DNA of 64,000 nt from Pseudomonas baetica (GCF_019733355.1 NZ_JAIHLQ010000013.1:1-64000); one strand, 5' to 3'. Counted from the stretch's first letter, positions 1 to 9,312 are shown. The notes: generated by a model not told the origin, from the letters alone. Translations and numbers: made by a program.

Positions 1-217
1 GCAGGAATCTGCAACGAGAAATGCGCCGCATTGGCCGGCCGGAACATACGCTTATCCTTAAGCAAAGAGGAAAAGAGCGCGATGTCGAAACCGTCCCTGG
101 TTTGTGCTCGCGAAGACTGGCGGGCACCCTATCAAAACGAAAAATGGATAGCTGTAGGAAGAATCTTTAACGCCAGGAGGAGATTTCTTTATTTAACATT
201 CAGCCGTTCACACACGT
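1..217. other. Leading intergenic segment, no gene recognised
   Basis: No coding region could be supported here. A 62-codon frame exists on the plus strand from about 31 to 219 but it opens on a non-ATG codon, has no convincing ribosome binding site and its product resembles nothing I recognise. The stretch is less GC-rich than the genes that follow, as expected of intergenic DNA. It may be the tail of an intergenic region beyond the window. Confidence 0.4.
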
Positions 218-246
218 AAAAAAGCCGCGATCATCGCGGCTTCTTC
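217..246 (-). terminator. Rho-independent terminator of the sterol desaturase-like gene
   Basis: A 7-bp perfect stem (GCCGCGA/TCGCGGC, loop TCA) lies at 224-240. Read on the minus strand it is followed by six U residues, 12 nt past the stop codon of the minus-strand gene. On the plus strand it is followed by TTCTTCTT, so it may also stop transcription coming from the left. Confidence 0.85.
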
Positions 247-257
247 TTGCGCCTGAC

Positions 258-1391
258 TTACTTCGGTTCAGGCTTCTTAAACGCATAAAGATGCTGCTGC
301 ACAATCCCGCCCGGCAGCTCTTTGCCAAATACGCCATAACGCACCGGCCATTCTTTCGGCGGGAGCTTGAAGGTGCCGAACAACATGTCCACCAGTGGCG
401 TGTGGATCGCGTAGTTTTTGTAGATGTAGTCCTTGTGCCGGGCGTGGTGCCAGTGGTGGTAGCGCGGCAGGACGATCAGATAATTCAGCCAGCCACCCTT
501 GATGCGCACGTTGGCGTGGGCCAGTACGGCTTGCACGCCGACCAGAATCACATAGGCATTCAACGCCTGCGGCGCGAAGCCCAGCAGCATCAGCGGTACC
601 AGTACGCCAGTGCGGGTCAGCAGGATTTCAATGAAGTGCACGCGCGAGCCGGCGAGCCAGTCCATGTGCGTGCTGGAGTGATGCACGGCGTGAAGGCGCC
701 ACAGAAAAGGTACAACGTGGTACAGCCGATGCAGCCAGTACTGACCGAGGTCCGCCACCAGCACCGCGAGCAGGAACTGCACCACCAGCGGCAGGCTTTG
801 CACGCTGGCCTGAAAGCCCGGCGACACGGCCCAACCGGCGATGTAGCTCGACGAAGCGGTGATAAAAATCAGGATGAATTGCACCAGCATGTGGCTGACG
901 AAAAAGTAGGTCAGGTCGGTGCGCCAGTGCGGTCGCAGAATGTTTTGCTCGGGGTCTTTGGAATACAGCTTTTCCAGCGGAATAAACACGATGGCCGAGA
1001 CCAGCAGCGCCAGGACAAACCAGTCCAGACCCAGCGAGTACGGGGTCTGCCCGATTGCACTGACCTGCACGTTGGTGCCGCCGAGAAATACCGCCAGCCC
1101 GGACGCGACCAGCCCGGTGATCCCCAGACGCTTACGTTTGTTGAGCAGGATATTCAGGGTACCGAGGCTGAACGACAGCACCAGACCCAGCAACAGCGTG
1201 GTACGCGCAAACTGTTCGTCGTAGACCTTGCGCAGTTCAGCAGTGGTGAGCCACTCGGGAAACAGGAAGCACAACACCGCGAGCAGGCTCAACAGCCCGA
1301 GCGTGGCCGAGATATAACCACTGACCCGCCCCTCACCAAATTTGAAGGGGGCGTGGCCGTGCCGCTGAAAATAGGCTTTGAGTCTTTCCAT
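258..1391 (-). CDS. Sterol desaturase / fatty acid hydroxylase family membrane protein
   Basis: A 377-residue integral membrane protein of the fatty acid hydroxylase superfamily, whose members use a di-iron centre held by histidine clusters to oxidise lipids. The clusters are visible: HRLYH at about 221-225, HAVHH at 234-238 and a dense YHHWHHARH segment at 311-319. Several hydrophobic segments precede the first cluster (about 26-44, 66-82, 90-104, 120-138, 160-182, 200-218), so the N-terminal half is an additional membrane domain. I chose the ATG at 1391; an in-frame TTG at 1430 would add 13 residues. The substrate cannot be told from sequence. The gene is monocistronic, with terminators on both sides. 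PAO1, as I recall, has no such gene beside motB, so it is probably an accessory insertion. Confidence 0.85.
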   Translation of the reverse strand: MERLKAYFQRHGHAPFKFGEGRVSGYISATLGLLSLLAVLCFLFPEWLTTAELRKVYDEQFARTTLLLGLVLSFSLGTLNILLNKRKRLGITGLVASGLAVFLGGTNVQVSAIGQTPYSLGLDWFVLALLVSAIVFIPLEKLYSKDPEQNILRPHWRTDLTYFFVSHMLVQFILIFITASSSYIAGWAVSPGFQASVQSLPLVVQFLLAVLVADLGQYWLHRLYHVVPFLWRLHAVHHSSTHMDWLAGSRVHFIEILLTRTGVLVPLMLLGFAPQALNAYVILVGVQAVLAHANVRIKGGWLNYLIVLPRYHHWHHARHKDYIYKNYAIHTPLVDMLFGTFKLPPKEWPVRYGVFGKELPGGIVQQHLYAFKKPEPK

Positions 1392-1448
1392 AACTGATCT
1401 TCCGTGATTGCGAAAACTGCGATTGGTCAATGCGACGCAGGCAGAGAC

Positions 1449-1476
1449 AAAAAAGCCACGGTCACCGTGGCTTTTT
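1449..1476 (-). terminator. Rho-independent terminator after motB
   Basis: An almost perfect hairpin, AAAAAGCCACGG/CCGTGGCTTTTT with loop TCA, starts 6 nt after the motB stop. It has a T tract on either strand and so can work in both directions, but only motB points into it. Confidence 0.9.
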
Positions 1477-1481
1477 AGGGG

Positions 1482-2558
1482 TCACTGCTTCGGCGCGGGG
1501 GCCGGTGCAGTGGCCGGGGGAGCTGTCGGCGCCGGCGCCGCACTTCCCGGCTCGGCCGGTTTCGGTGCAGCGTCGTCGAACAGGTTCAACCGTTCACGCA
1601 ACTCGTGCGCAGGCACTGGTTGCTGATCCGCCGGCAGTGCGTTCGGATCGACCGGCGGCGTCGCAGCGGCGCCATTTTGCCCTTGCTCTGCCGGTTTCGC
1701 CGGTTCGGCACCTTGCGCACCTTCGATGGCTGCCTGAGCCTTCTTGGTCAGCACGACAATGTCGATGCGGCGGTTGACCGGATTGAACGGGTTCTCCCTG
1801 TCGAACAACGCCGACGAGGCATACCCCACCACTCGCGCCACTTGCTCGTCCGGATAGCTACCAGCGACCAAGGCACGACGAGCGGCATTGGCCCGGTTGG
1901 CCGAGAGTTCCCAGTTACCGTAATCACCACGGCCAATGTATGGCTGGGCGTCAGTGTGGCCGCTGATACTGATCTTGTTCGGCACCGCTTTGATGGTGTC
2001 GGCCATGGCCAGCAGGATGTCTTCGAAGTACGGCTTCAGGCGTGCAGAACCGGAGTCGAACATCGGCCGGTTCTCGGCGTCCATGATCTGAATGCGCAAG
2101 CCGTTCGGCGTGATCTCGAAAAGGATCTGATCCTTGAACTTCTGCAGTTGCGGGTTCTCGTCGACCTTGTTCTGCAACTCTTGCAGGAGCAGTTCCAGAC
2201 GCTCCTTCTCGACCTGCTCGGCCATGCCTTCGACCTGATCGGTGTCGACGGTGACTTTGTCCGGTTGCGGCTGGGATTTCACCTCGGGGTTGAGGGTGTT
2301 TTCCGGCGCCAGGGTCGGTGTACCGCCCAGATCGATGATGTAAGGCGTGCCGCTTTCAGAGAAGCCGACCGGGTCTTTGAAATAGCCGGCGATGGCGATC
2401 TTCTGCTCCGGCGTTGCGGTGGACAGCAGCCACAACACCAGAAAGAACGCCATCATTGCCGTGGCGAAGTCGGCGAAGGCGATTTTCCACGCCCCGCCGT
2501 GATGCCCACCGGCTATGCGCTTGACGCGCTTGATGATTATCGGCTGATTATTTTCCAT
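1482..2558 (-). CDS. motB: Flagellar motor stator protein MotB
   Basis: This 358-residue protein is the peptidoglycan-anchored half of the proton-driven flagellar stator. The N-terminus carries a basic cytoplasmic tail, then one membrane helix (about 25-48) containing the conserved proton-binding Asp30 in the motif KIAFADFATAMMAF. A plug/linker region follows, then an OmpA-like peptidoglycan-binding domain at roughly 155-275 with SISGHTDAQPY and the NRRIDIVV end. The last 80 residues are rich in Ala, Pro and Gln and look disordered; such a tail is longer than in E. coli MotB (308 aa). It lies 3 bp downstream of motA, so the two form one operon ending in the hairpin at 1449-1476. Pseudomonads usually carry a second stator set (motCD), which is not in this window. 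Confidence 0.97.
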   Translation of the reverse strand: MENNQPIIIKRVKRIAGGHHGGAWKIAFADFATAMMAFFLVLWLLSTATPEQKIAIAGYFKDPVGFSESGTPYIIDLGGTPTLAPENTLNPEVKSQPQPDKVTVDTDQVEGMAEQVEKERLELLLQELQNKVDENPQLQKFKDQILFEITPNGLRIQIMDAENRPMFDSGSARLKPYFEDILLAMADTIKAVPNKISISGHTDAQPYIGRGDYGNWELSANRANAARRALVAGSYPDEQVARVVGYASSALFDRENPFNPVNRRIDIVVLTKKAQAAIEGAQGAEPAKPAEQGQNGAAATPPVDPNALPADQQPVPAHELRERLNLFDDAAPKPAEPGSAAPAPTAPPATAPAPAPKQ

Positions 2559-2561
2559 GGC

Positions 2562-3413
2562 TTAACGACCGCGAACGGCTTGTTCCAGCTCGGCAAAGCT
2601 TGGACGGTGCGCCGGGTACAGCACCTTGCGACCGAACTCCACCGCCAGCGATGGCGGCATGCCGGAAGCCGAAGCCACCAGCGAGGCCTTGATGGCTTCG
2701 TAGACGTTCAGCTCTTCCTTGGCATCGTGCGCCAGGGAATGCGCCAACGGGCCGAAGAAACCGTACGCCGCGAGAATACCGAAGAAGGTACCCACGAGCG
2801 CCGCACCCACGTGCAGACCGATGGACTTCTGATCGCCCTCACCCAAGGACGCCATGGTCACCACGATACCCAGTACCGCCGCGACAATACCGAAACCCGG
2901 CATAGCGTCGGCAATGCCGTTCACCGCATGGGATGGATGCTCGAGGTCTTCTTTCAGGCTGTACAACTCCATGTCGAACAGGCCTTCAAGCTCGTGGGGA
3001 GCCATGTTGCCGGAGGACATGATGCGCAGGTAATCACAGATGAACGCGGTCATGCGTTCATCTTTAAGGACTGCCGGGTACTTGGCGAAAATCGGGCTCG
3101 CGGCAGCGTCTTCGATGTCGCCTTCAATGGCCATCATGCCTTCGCGACGGCTCTTGTTGAGGATCTCGTAGATCAGGCCAAGCACTTCCAGATAGAAGGT
3201 GTGGCTGAAACGCGAGCTGAACATGCTCAGGGATTTCTTGAGCACGTGCATCGTCATGTAACCGGGGTTGGCCTGGAGGAATGCACCCAGTGCCGCACCA
3301 CCGATGATCATCACCTCGAAGGGCTGGATCAGGGCGGCAATCTTGCCGTGGGAGAGCACGTATCCGCCGAGCACGCTCGCGAATACGACGATGATGCCGA
3401 TAATTTTAGCCAT
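2562..3413 (-). CDS. motA: Flagellar motor stator protein MotA
   Basis: A 283-residue, four-helix inner-membrane protein that surrounds MotB and couples proton flow to torque on FliG. The start MAKIIGIIVVFASVL (ATG at 3413) matches the family N-terminus; a longer in-frame reading from 3491 adds 26 residues that are not MotA-like. Conserved features are the PFEVMIIGGAALGAF helix near residue 40, the cytoplasmic loop with RREGMMAIE, and two C-terminal helices including GIVAAVLGIVVTMASLGE and GAALVGTFFGILAAYGF. It ends just ahead of motB. The gene is divergent from the HDOD gene that starts at 3580. Confidence 0.97.
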   Translation of the reverse strand: MAKIIGIIVVFASVLGGYVLSHGKIAALIQPFEVMIIGGAALGAFLQANPGYMTMHVLKKSLSMFSSRFSHTFYLEVLGLIYEILNKSRREGMMAIEGDIEDAAASPIFAKYPAVLKDERMTAFICDYLRIMSSGNMAPHELEGLFDMELYSLKEDLEHPSHAVNGIADAMPGFGIVAAVLGIVVTMASLGEGDQKSIGLHVGAALVGTFFGILAAYGFFGPLAHSLAHDAKEELNVYEAIKASLVASASGMPPSLAVEFGRKVLYPAHRPSFAELEQAVRGR

Positions 3414-3579
3414 AGGTAGAAAGTACTTATTTAAGTCGGGTTCAAGGTCATATTCGGAAGTTAAAAAATCTCTTCTTCTACTTATCGGCAAAACTGCGCC
3501 AGACTATAGCCAGTTCAGGCGAAAAGCCAATTTAGCCCATGCCGGGCGCGTCTACAGTCAGTGAAGATCTCGTCCAGAC

Positions 3580-5118
3580 ATGGCTAATGAAACGAACGTC
3601 CCACACGTAAAACCGACCACCCTTGAAGGCTGGGTGACATTGCTCGATAGCGTGCGCCTGCCCGTGCCGCAAGACGCTCACGACAAAGTGTGCCGGGCCA
3701 TTCGTGACAACCGCAGTTCTCTGCGCGACATCGCCGACCTGATGCAGGACAGCCCGGCGCTGGCCTTGAGCATCATCCGTGAGGCAAATCGTCACACCCA
3801 CGGCACGATGAGTACACCGGCGGAAAATCTCGAAGTGGCGATCAACCGTCTCGGCCTCGCCCGCACCGAAGAACTGCTGGCACGCCTGCCTGCCGAACCG
3901 CAGATGCAGATTCCCAAGGCCCTTCGGCAACTGCAAATGATCAGCCAGCACGCCACGCAACAGGCCAACGGTTTTTTCGCCAGTCGCCTGGCGCGGCTGT
4001 GGCAGGACATTCATTGGGGCAGCCTGCTGTTTCTCTCGCCGCTGTGGCCGCTGGCGCTGACGTATCCGCAGTTGCTTGAAGAGTGGGAGCTGCGAGTTAT
4101 CCACAAGGGCGAATCGGCGCGCACTGTCGAGAAGCAATTGTTTGGCGTGCGCCTGCTGAAAATCGCCGAGGCGCTGGTACAAGCCTGGCACCTGCCAGTC
4201 TGGGTGCAGCAAGGCTATAAACTGCTGCTCAGCGAGCGACGCGAATTGGTCAAAGTCCTGCGTATCGCCCGCGACAGCGAGCACCCGTTACGCCAGCAAA
4301 ATCGTCTGGACGATGATCCGACGTTGCGCCGCTGGCTCAATCAACCCGCCAACACCGTACTGCTGGCCAACGGGCTGGCGCTGTCGGCGCAACAGGCGTG
4401 GGACAGTCCGCACAGTAGGCGCTGGCAGTACCTGACCAGCCTTTATCTGCAAATTTCGATGGACGAGGTGCAGCAGCAATTGCATCAACAGGCGGCCAAC
4501 AGTGCGCGTCACCATGCGATGCCGGATCTGTGGCACCCGGCCGTTTCGCTGCTATGGCCGTGGGGCACTCATCGCTTGCCGGCCGGAATGCTCCCGGCCG
4601 CCGCCCCGAGCGCCGAAGATCTGACTCAGTGGCGCCGGCAATGCGCCGAACTGCTGGCCGAGCCGAGTCGGTTCACCAATGCCATGAGCCTGACCGTCGC
4701 CGCCCGTGATGCACTGGTCGCCAGCGGCATGCGTCGGGTGATGATCCTGATGGCAGATCGCACCCAGTCCAATCTGCGCGTGCACCAAACATTCGGCCTG
4801 CCAAAAGAAGCGGGGGCGCTGAATTTTGTGGTCAGTCAGAGCAAAGTCCTGCAACGGCTGCTCGCGCAACAGGCGCAGGTGCGGATCAACCCGCAAAACG
4901 ACGGACAATTCTCTGCCCTGCTGCCGCCAAGCCTGCGCTCGCTGTTTCGTGGCGAGCACCTGTTCCTGCGCTCACTGGTCAACAATGGCCGGGTGATCAT
5001 GATCGTCGTCGCCGATCAGGGCGGTGGACCGTTCGCCGATATCACCGTGCAAGCCTTTGGCAAAACCGCGCAGTGCATCGAAAAAGCCCTGCACAGCTTT
5101 AGCAGCCGTGGCCGATGA
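3580..5118 (+). CDS. HDOD domain protein
   Basis: A 512-residue soluble protein. Residues about 25-230 resemble an HDOD domain, a metal-free relative of HD phosphohydrolases found in bacterial signalling proteins; typical pieces are DIADLMQDSPALALSIIREAN and LEVAINRLGLARTEELL. The C-terminal half (about 330-510) is not assigned; it could be a GAF-like sensor fold, which is only a guess from its length and pattern. It sits 42 bp ahead of the rhodanese gene, in the place where PAO1 has PA4955 between motA and rhdA. I cannot name its partner or ligand. Confidence 0.8.
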   Translation: MANETNVPHVKPTTLEGWVTLLDSVRLPVPQDAHDKVCRAIRDNRSSLRDIADLMQDSPALALSIIREANRHTHGTMSTPAENLEVAINRLGLARTEELLARLPAEPQMQIPKALRQLQMISQHATQQANGFFASRLARLWQDIHWGSLLFLSPLWPLALTYPQLLEEWELRVIHKGESARTVEKQLFGVRLLKIAEALVQAWHLPVWVQQGYKLLLSERRELVKVLRIARDSEHPLRQQNRLDDDPTLRRWLNQPANTVLLANGLALSAQQAWDSPHSRRWQYLTSLYLQISMDEVQQQLHQQAANSARHHAMPDLWHPAVSLLWPWGTHRLPAGMLPAAAPSAEDLTQWRRQCAELLAEPSRFTNAMSLTVAARDALVASGMRRVMILMADRTQSNLRVHQTFGLPKEAGALNFVVSQSKVLQRLLAQQAQVRINPQNDGQFSALLPPSLRSLFRGEHLFLRSLVNNGRVIMIVVADQGGGPFADITVQAFGKTAQCIEKALHSFSSRGR

Positions 5119-5160
5119 GGCTGCGCTACAATCCCCCACTTTGTGCTCTGGAGACCTCAC

Positions 5161-5976
5161 ATGTCTGACTTCTCTGGCTTGCCGCTCGTTATCGAACCGA
5201 GCGACCTGCTCCCCAGGCTCGAGGCAAGCGACCTGATTCTGGTGGACTTGACCAGTGCCGCCCGCTACACCGAAGGACACATTCCCGGGGCGCGGTTTGT
5301 CGATCCGAAACGAACCCAGTTCGGCCAGCCACCGGCGCCGGGACTGTTGCCGGCCAAAGCCGATCTGGAAGCGTTGTTCGGTGAGCTGGGCCATCGCCAG
5401 GACGCGGTCTACGTGGTCTATGACGACGAAGGCGGCGGCTGGGCCGGACGCTTCATCTGGCTGCTCGACGTGATCGGTCACGACAAGTACCACTATGTCG
5501 ATGGCGGTCTGCCGGCGTGGCTGGCCGATGGCATGCCGATGTCGATCCAGGTACCTCCTGCCGCCGGTGGCCCGGTGGCATTGACGCTGCACGAAGGACC
5601 GACTGCCACGCGCGAATACCTGCAAAGCCGTCTCGGCGCCGCCGACCTCGCGATCTGGGATGCACGCGGGCCGCTGGAATACTCCGGCGAGAAAGTCCTG
5701 GCCGCCAAAGCCGGCCATATTCCCGGTGCGGTCAACTTCGAATGGACCGCGGGCATGGACAAGGCGCGCAACCTGCGGATTCGCACTGACATGCCGCAGA
5801 TCCTCGAAGACCTGGGGATCACCAAGGACAAAGAAATCATTACCCACTGCCAGACCCATCACCGGTCGGGCTTCACTTATCTGGTGGCCAAGTCCCTCGG
5901 TTATCCGCGAGTCAAGGGCTACGCCGGTTCCTGGGGCGAATGGGGCAACCACCCTGACACGCCCGTCGAGATTTAA
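5161..5976 (+). CDS. rhdA: Thiosulfate:cyanide sulfurtransferase (rhodanese) RhdA
   Basis: A tandem-rhodanese protein of 271 residues that moves sulfane sulfur from thiosulfate to cyanide or other thiophilic acceptors. The N-terminal domain (about 9-125) is inactive and the C-terminal domain (about 150-265) is catalytic. The active-site loop is CQTHHR with the catalytic cysteine at residue 230, the same loop and position as Azotobacter vinelandii RhdA. The ATG at 5161 follows a GGAG-like site (CTGGAGACC) and gives the family length; an upstream in-frame start at 5143 is less likely. It precedes psd by 18 bp, so the two are probably co-transcribed. In cyanogenic pseudomonads this enzyme is linked to cyanide tolerance; whether this strain makes cyanide is not visible here. 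Confidence 0.95.
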   Translation: MSDFSGLPLVIEPSDLLPRLEASDLILVDLTSAARYTEGHIPGARFVDPKRTQFGQPPAPGLLPAKADLEALFGELGHRQDAVYVVYDDEGGGWAGRFIWLLDVIGHDKYHYVDGGLPAWLADGMPMSIQVPPAAGGPVALTLHEGPTATREYLQSRLGAADLAIWDARGPLEYSGEKVLAAKAGHIPGAVNFEWTAGMDKARNLRIRTDMPQILEDLGITKDKEIITHCQTHHRSGFTYLVAKSLGYPRVKGYAGSWGEWGNHPDTPVEI

Positions 5977-5994
5977 GGTTTTTAAGGACAACTA

Positions 5995-6855
5995 ATGAAA
6001 GAGCGTCTGTTTATCCTCAGCCAATACCTGCTGCCTCATCATTTGCTGTCGCGCCTGGCCGGCTGCATTGCCGAGTGCCGCGTGCGCTGGTTCAAGAATG
6101 CGTTCACCCAGTGGTTCGCCAAGCGTTATCAAGTGGACATGTCGCAGGCACTGGTTGAAGACCTGACCGCCTACGAGCACTTCAACGCGTTCTTCACCCG
6201 CGCCCTGAAAGACGGCGCGCGCCCTCTGGACGAAACCCCGGGCGCGATCCTCAGCCCGGCCGACGGTGCCGTCAGCCAACTCGGCCCGATCGAGCACGGT
6301 CGGGTGTTCCAGGCCAAGGGCCACAGTTTCAGCGTGCTGGAACTGCTCGGCGGTGACGCGGCAAACGCAGCGCCGTTCATGGGCGGCGACTTCGCCACCA
6401 TTTACCTGTCGCCGAAGGACTACCACCGCGTACACATGCCGCTGGCCGGCACCCTGCGTGAAATGGTCTACATCCCGGGCCGGATCTTCTCGGTCAACCA
6501 GACCACCGCGGAAAACGTGCCGGAGCTGTTCGCCCGCAACGAGCGTGTGGCGTGCATCTTCGACACCGAACGCGGCCCGATGGCGGTTGTTCTGGTAGGC
6601 GCGATGATTGTGGCTTCGATCGAAACCGTGTGGGCCGGTCTGGTCACGCCGCCGAAGCGCGAGCTGAAAACCTTCCGCTACGACGAAGCCGCCCGCGCAC
6701 CGATCCATCTGGAAAAAGGCGCCGAACTGGGCCGTTTCAAGCTGGGATCGACGGCAATTGTGCTGTTCGGGCCGGATCAAGTGAAATGGGCTGAAGAACT
6801 GGCGGCTGGCTCGCCAGTGCAGATGGGCCAGGGTTTGGCGCTGCCAAAAGCCTGA
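5995..6855 (+). CDS. psd: Phosphatidylserine decarboxylase (proenzyme)
   Basis: Converts phosphatidylserine to phosphatidylethanolamine, the last step of PE synthesis, at the inner membrane. The 286-residue length fits the bacterial type. The self-cleavage motif LGST is at 250-253, so Ser252 becomes the pyruvoyl group of the alpha chain, leaving a 34-residue alpha subunit. The SPADGAV and [10 protein letters not shown] motifs of the beta chain are intact at about 83-89 and 136-145. The start is preceded by TTTAAGGACAACTA, a clear AAGGA site 6 nt away. It follows rhdA closely and ends before an inverted repeat. Confidence 0.97.
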   Translation: MKERLFILSQYLLPHHLLSRLAGCIAECRVRWFKNAFTQWFAKRYQVDMSQALVEDLTAYEHFNAFFTRALKDGARPLDETPGAILSPADGAVSQLGPIEHGRVFQAKGHSFSVLELLGGDAANAAPFMGGDFATIYLSPKDYHRVHMPLAGTLREMVYIPGRIFSVNQTTAENVPELFARNERVACIFDTERGPMAVVLVGAMIVASIETVWAGLVTPPKRELKTFRYDEAARAPIHLEKGAELGRFKLGSTAIVLFGPDQVKWAEELAAGSPVQMGQGLALPKA

Positions 6856-6872
6856 GTCTGATGTAGCCACTG

Positions 6873-6906
6873 ATCCGCCCGTTCGCACGTCTGCGAAAGG
6901 GCGGAT
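6873..6906. terminator. Inverted repeat between convergent psd and lectin genes
   Basis: ATCCGCCC and GGGCGGAT with inner TTCGCA/TGCGAA pairing make a long hairpin in the space between the psd stop and the stop of the converging lectin gene. There is no T tract, so termination is inferred from position and stem strength only. Confidence 0.5.
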
Positions 6907-6923
6907 ACGACTCGCGGGGACCG

Positions 6924-7325
6924 TTACTCTATTTGCCCACGAAAGCCGATTGGCCCTTCGTTGGCATAGGTATTGGTGCCACTGAGGTTTTTCCCTCCAT
7001 CATTGGAAGTGACGCTCAACGCGACAACGTTCTGATTGTCCCGTCCGCCAATAACCCACTTGCCGCCCGGATGCCACGGGGCATCGTTGCCACCCCACTG
7101 ATTCTCGACGTTGTACTGGTTCTGGCCTGTGCGTTGCGCCTTAAAGCCAATGGGACCTTCACCGGCGTAGGTCATGGTGCCGGTGAAGGTTTTGCCGTCG
7201 TCGCCGGACTTGATCTCGATGGCCACGACGTTCTGGTTGTCCCGCGCGCCCAGCACCCAATCTCCACCTGGATGCCAAGGGGCCGAACTGCCGCCCCACT
7301 GATTTGCCACTACATATTTAGACAT
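6924..7325 (-). CDS. OAA-family high-mannose-binding lectin
   Basis: A 133-residue protein made of two tandem homologous repeats of about 67 residues. Each repeat carries NQWGG..APWHPGG near its start and EGPIGF near its end; the repeats span about 1-67 and 68-133. This matches the Oscillatoria agardhii agglutinin family, including the P. fluorescens agglutinin of the same length, which binds high-mannose glycans and inhibits viruses. There is no signal peptide. The start ATG at 7325 has AAGGAGAT 8 nt upstream; a longer reading from 7373 would skip that site. It stands alone between psd and a conserved gene on the other strand. Its role for the bacterium is unknown. Confidence 0.93.
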   Translation of the reverse strand: MSKYVVANQWGGSSAPWHPGGDWVLGARDNQNVVAIEIKSGDDGKTFTGTMTYAGEGPIGFKAQRTGQNQYNVENQWGGNDAPWHPGGKWVIGGRDNQNVVALSVTSNDGGKNLSGTNTYANEGPIGFRGQIE

Positions 7326-7545
7326 GAACCTCATCTCCTTGAAGTTATGAAGAGACCTGCCCGCTATTGGCAACAGGCCGTACGACCGTGCGTATCCGAT
7401 CGCACGCCTAAGAGCCTAGTAGCGCCTGCGACATGGCAACGAGCCAGCAGACAAACGGTAAAAAAACCCACACGAGTCCGCGAACCTGGCCACAGCTGCT
7501 AGAGTTTTGGGCATTGCCCCATTCGTTTCCGGAGCTGGTCATGGC

Positions 7546-9300
7546 ATGAGTGAGCCTCGATTCCAACCGACATTGCGCACCCCGACACCAACGCAAACGC
7601 GCCTGTCGTTCTGTGAACACACCCCGCGCGATCTCAAACGCTGGATCGCCGACCTGCCCAAAGCCAACATCGGCGAAACCGCCCGCCTGTTGTATCAAGG
7701 CCTGGGCGAACTCAATCTGTTGCTCACCCCCAGTGACAATCGCCTGCAACTGCTGGAGCTGCTGCGCCCTGAGGTGTATTTCGTCTGCCAGCATCTGGAG
7801 CGGCACTTTCTGCATCAGGCGATCATGCTCGACGAGCGCTCGCGCAAGATCAGCAACCTGTGTCAGACACTGCAAGGTCAGCTGGCCATCGGCTACAAAC
7901 AGATCGTGTTACGCATTGTGCCGAAGTACAGCAAGGATCGTGCGGCACTCGTCAGCCAGGCCCTGCAACGGGCAGCCCATGCACTTAAAGCTCAATGGGT
8001 GCGCGCCACGCAGTTGTACAGTTCGCCGCCGGAGCATCTGTGGCTCGAGCTGCATCAGCTCTATCGAATTGCCTGTGAATTGCAGTTGCAGCAGCGCCAG
8101 GTGCATGACGATCTCGCCAGCCTGACCACCGAGTTGAGCCTGGAACAGACTTACATCGCCGCTCTGCTATTGGGCAGCGCCCGCTGCAATCAACTGCGGC
8201 AGAACCAGATCGCCCGACTGGCTGAAGTGATCGAACGGTGGAGTGCTTTGCTCAAACTGCATCCCGGTAGCCCGGACGAAGGTTTGTTTGCGATCAGCGC
8301 CGAACTCGATGCCGGGCCGCGCTATCGCAACATGTTTCGCAATGAGCAGAAAAACGCACTGCTCGGCTTCGATCCGCAGCCGCTGGTGAATGTCATTGAG
8401 GCACTTCTGCAGCGCCAGGACACGTCGACGCCGCTGCCCGTCCCTGCCGGGCTGAGCTTCGACACCTTGCAACACCTGCATGCGACCTGGGGCCAGGCGG
8501 CCGAGCGCAGTTTTCAGCGCACCGTAGGGCAAGGCAGCCTGACCGTGTGCGTGGGCATGAGCGCCCTGCACTTCTACCTGGGTGGCGAACGCACGTTCAG
8601 CGAACTGCTCAAACACCCCGGCGCGCGCGTGGCAAACTTCAGCAGCGTCGTGACCCAGGGTGAAAAGGACAGCTGGAGCCAGTCGTTCGACGCCGCGCCG
8701 CAAAGCAAGGCCGATGAGTTTCTGCCCTACGAAGAAATTCAGTACGACCATTTGGTGGAGGACGAAAGCAGCACCGACAGCACGCCCCACTATCCGACGT
8801 ATGCTCTGCCTGTGATCAATCACAGTCCCGGTGGTTATTGCCTGGGCTGGCCGAAAGAAGTCCCCGTCGAGTTACAGACCGGGGAAATGCTCGGGATTCA
8901 GGACAGCACGAATCAAGGCTGGAGCATCGCGGTCATTCGCTGGATCCGGCAGGTGCGCGGCAGCGGTACGCAGATGGGCATTGAACTGGTGGCGCCTCAT
9001 GCACAACCGTGCGGTTTGCAACTGGTGCGCTCGCGGGACGATCACAGCCACTATTTACGGGGACTGCTGCTGCCGCAGATCAGCGCGATCGACTTGCCGG
9101 CCACCTTGCTGGCGCCGCGTTTACCATTTCAGGAAGGCAATAGAGTGCTGATCAACACCCAAGGCGAGGAACACCCCGCCGGACTGGATCGACGGGTGGC
9201 GAGTACGCACAGTTTCAATCAGTTTGCCTATCGCTCGCTGGAGGCTGCGCAGCAGGGCGGGAGCGAAGAGGATTTCGATTCGTTGTGGAAGTCGCTTTAG
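7546..9300 (+). CDS. Conserved protein of unknown function, possible C-terminal PilZ-like domain
   Basis: 584 residues, soluble. The N-terminal two thirds is predicted mostly helical (for example LERHFLHQAIMLDERSRKI at about 86-104) with no motif I can name. Near residues 430-500 a segment containing GIQDSTNQGWSIAVIRWIRQ followed by MGIELVAP resembles the second half of PilZ-type c-di-GMP-binding domains, but I do not see a clean RxxxR plus D/NxSxxG pair, so this is tentative. It occupies the place of PA4958 between psd and serB; PAO1 has fimX next to it and no fimX is present here. I chose ATG 7546; the frame stays open to 7507. Function unknown. Confidence 0.75.
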   Translation: MSEPRFQPTLRTPTPTQTRLSFCEHTPRDLKRWIADLPKANIGETARLLYQGLGELNLLLTPSDNRLQLLELLRPEVYFVCQHLERHFLHQAIMLDERSRKISNLCQTLQGQLAIGYKQIVLRIVPKYSKDRAALVSQALQRAAHALKAQWVRATQLYSSPPEHLWLELHQLYRIACELQLQQRQVHDDLASLTTELSLEQTYIAALLLGSARCNQLRQNQIARLAEVIERWSALLKLHPGSPDEGLFAISAELDAGPRYRNMFRNEQKNALLGFDPQPLVNVIEALLQRQDTSTPLPVPAGLSFDTLQHLHATWGQAAERSFQRTVGQGSLTVCVGMSALHFYLGGERTFSELLKHPGARVANFSSVVTQGEKDSWSQSFDAAPQSKADEFLPYEEIQYDHLVEDESSTDSTPHYPTYALPVINHSPGGYCLGWPKEVPVELQTGEMLGIQDSTNQGWSIAVIRWIRQVRGSGTQMGIELVAPHAQPCGLQLVRSRDDHSHYLRGLLLPQISAIDLPATLLAPRLPFQEGNRVLINTQGEEHPAGLDRRVASTHSFNQFAYRSLEAAQQGGSEEDFDSLWKSL

Positions 9301-9312
9301 ACCGAGTTGCGC

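Noticed and set aside
31..219. 62-codon plus-strand frame at the left end
   Set aside because: Starts on a non-ATG codon with no site, and runs up to the terminator of the next gene.
1605..3419. Plus-strand 604-codon frame across motA and motB
   Set aside because: It lies opposite two well-identified genes and its product is of no known kind. Long antisense frames are common in GC-rich genes because of codon bias.
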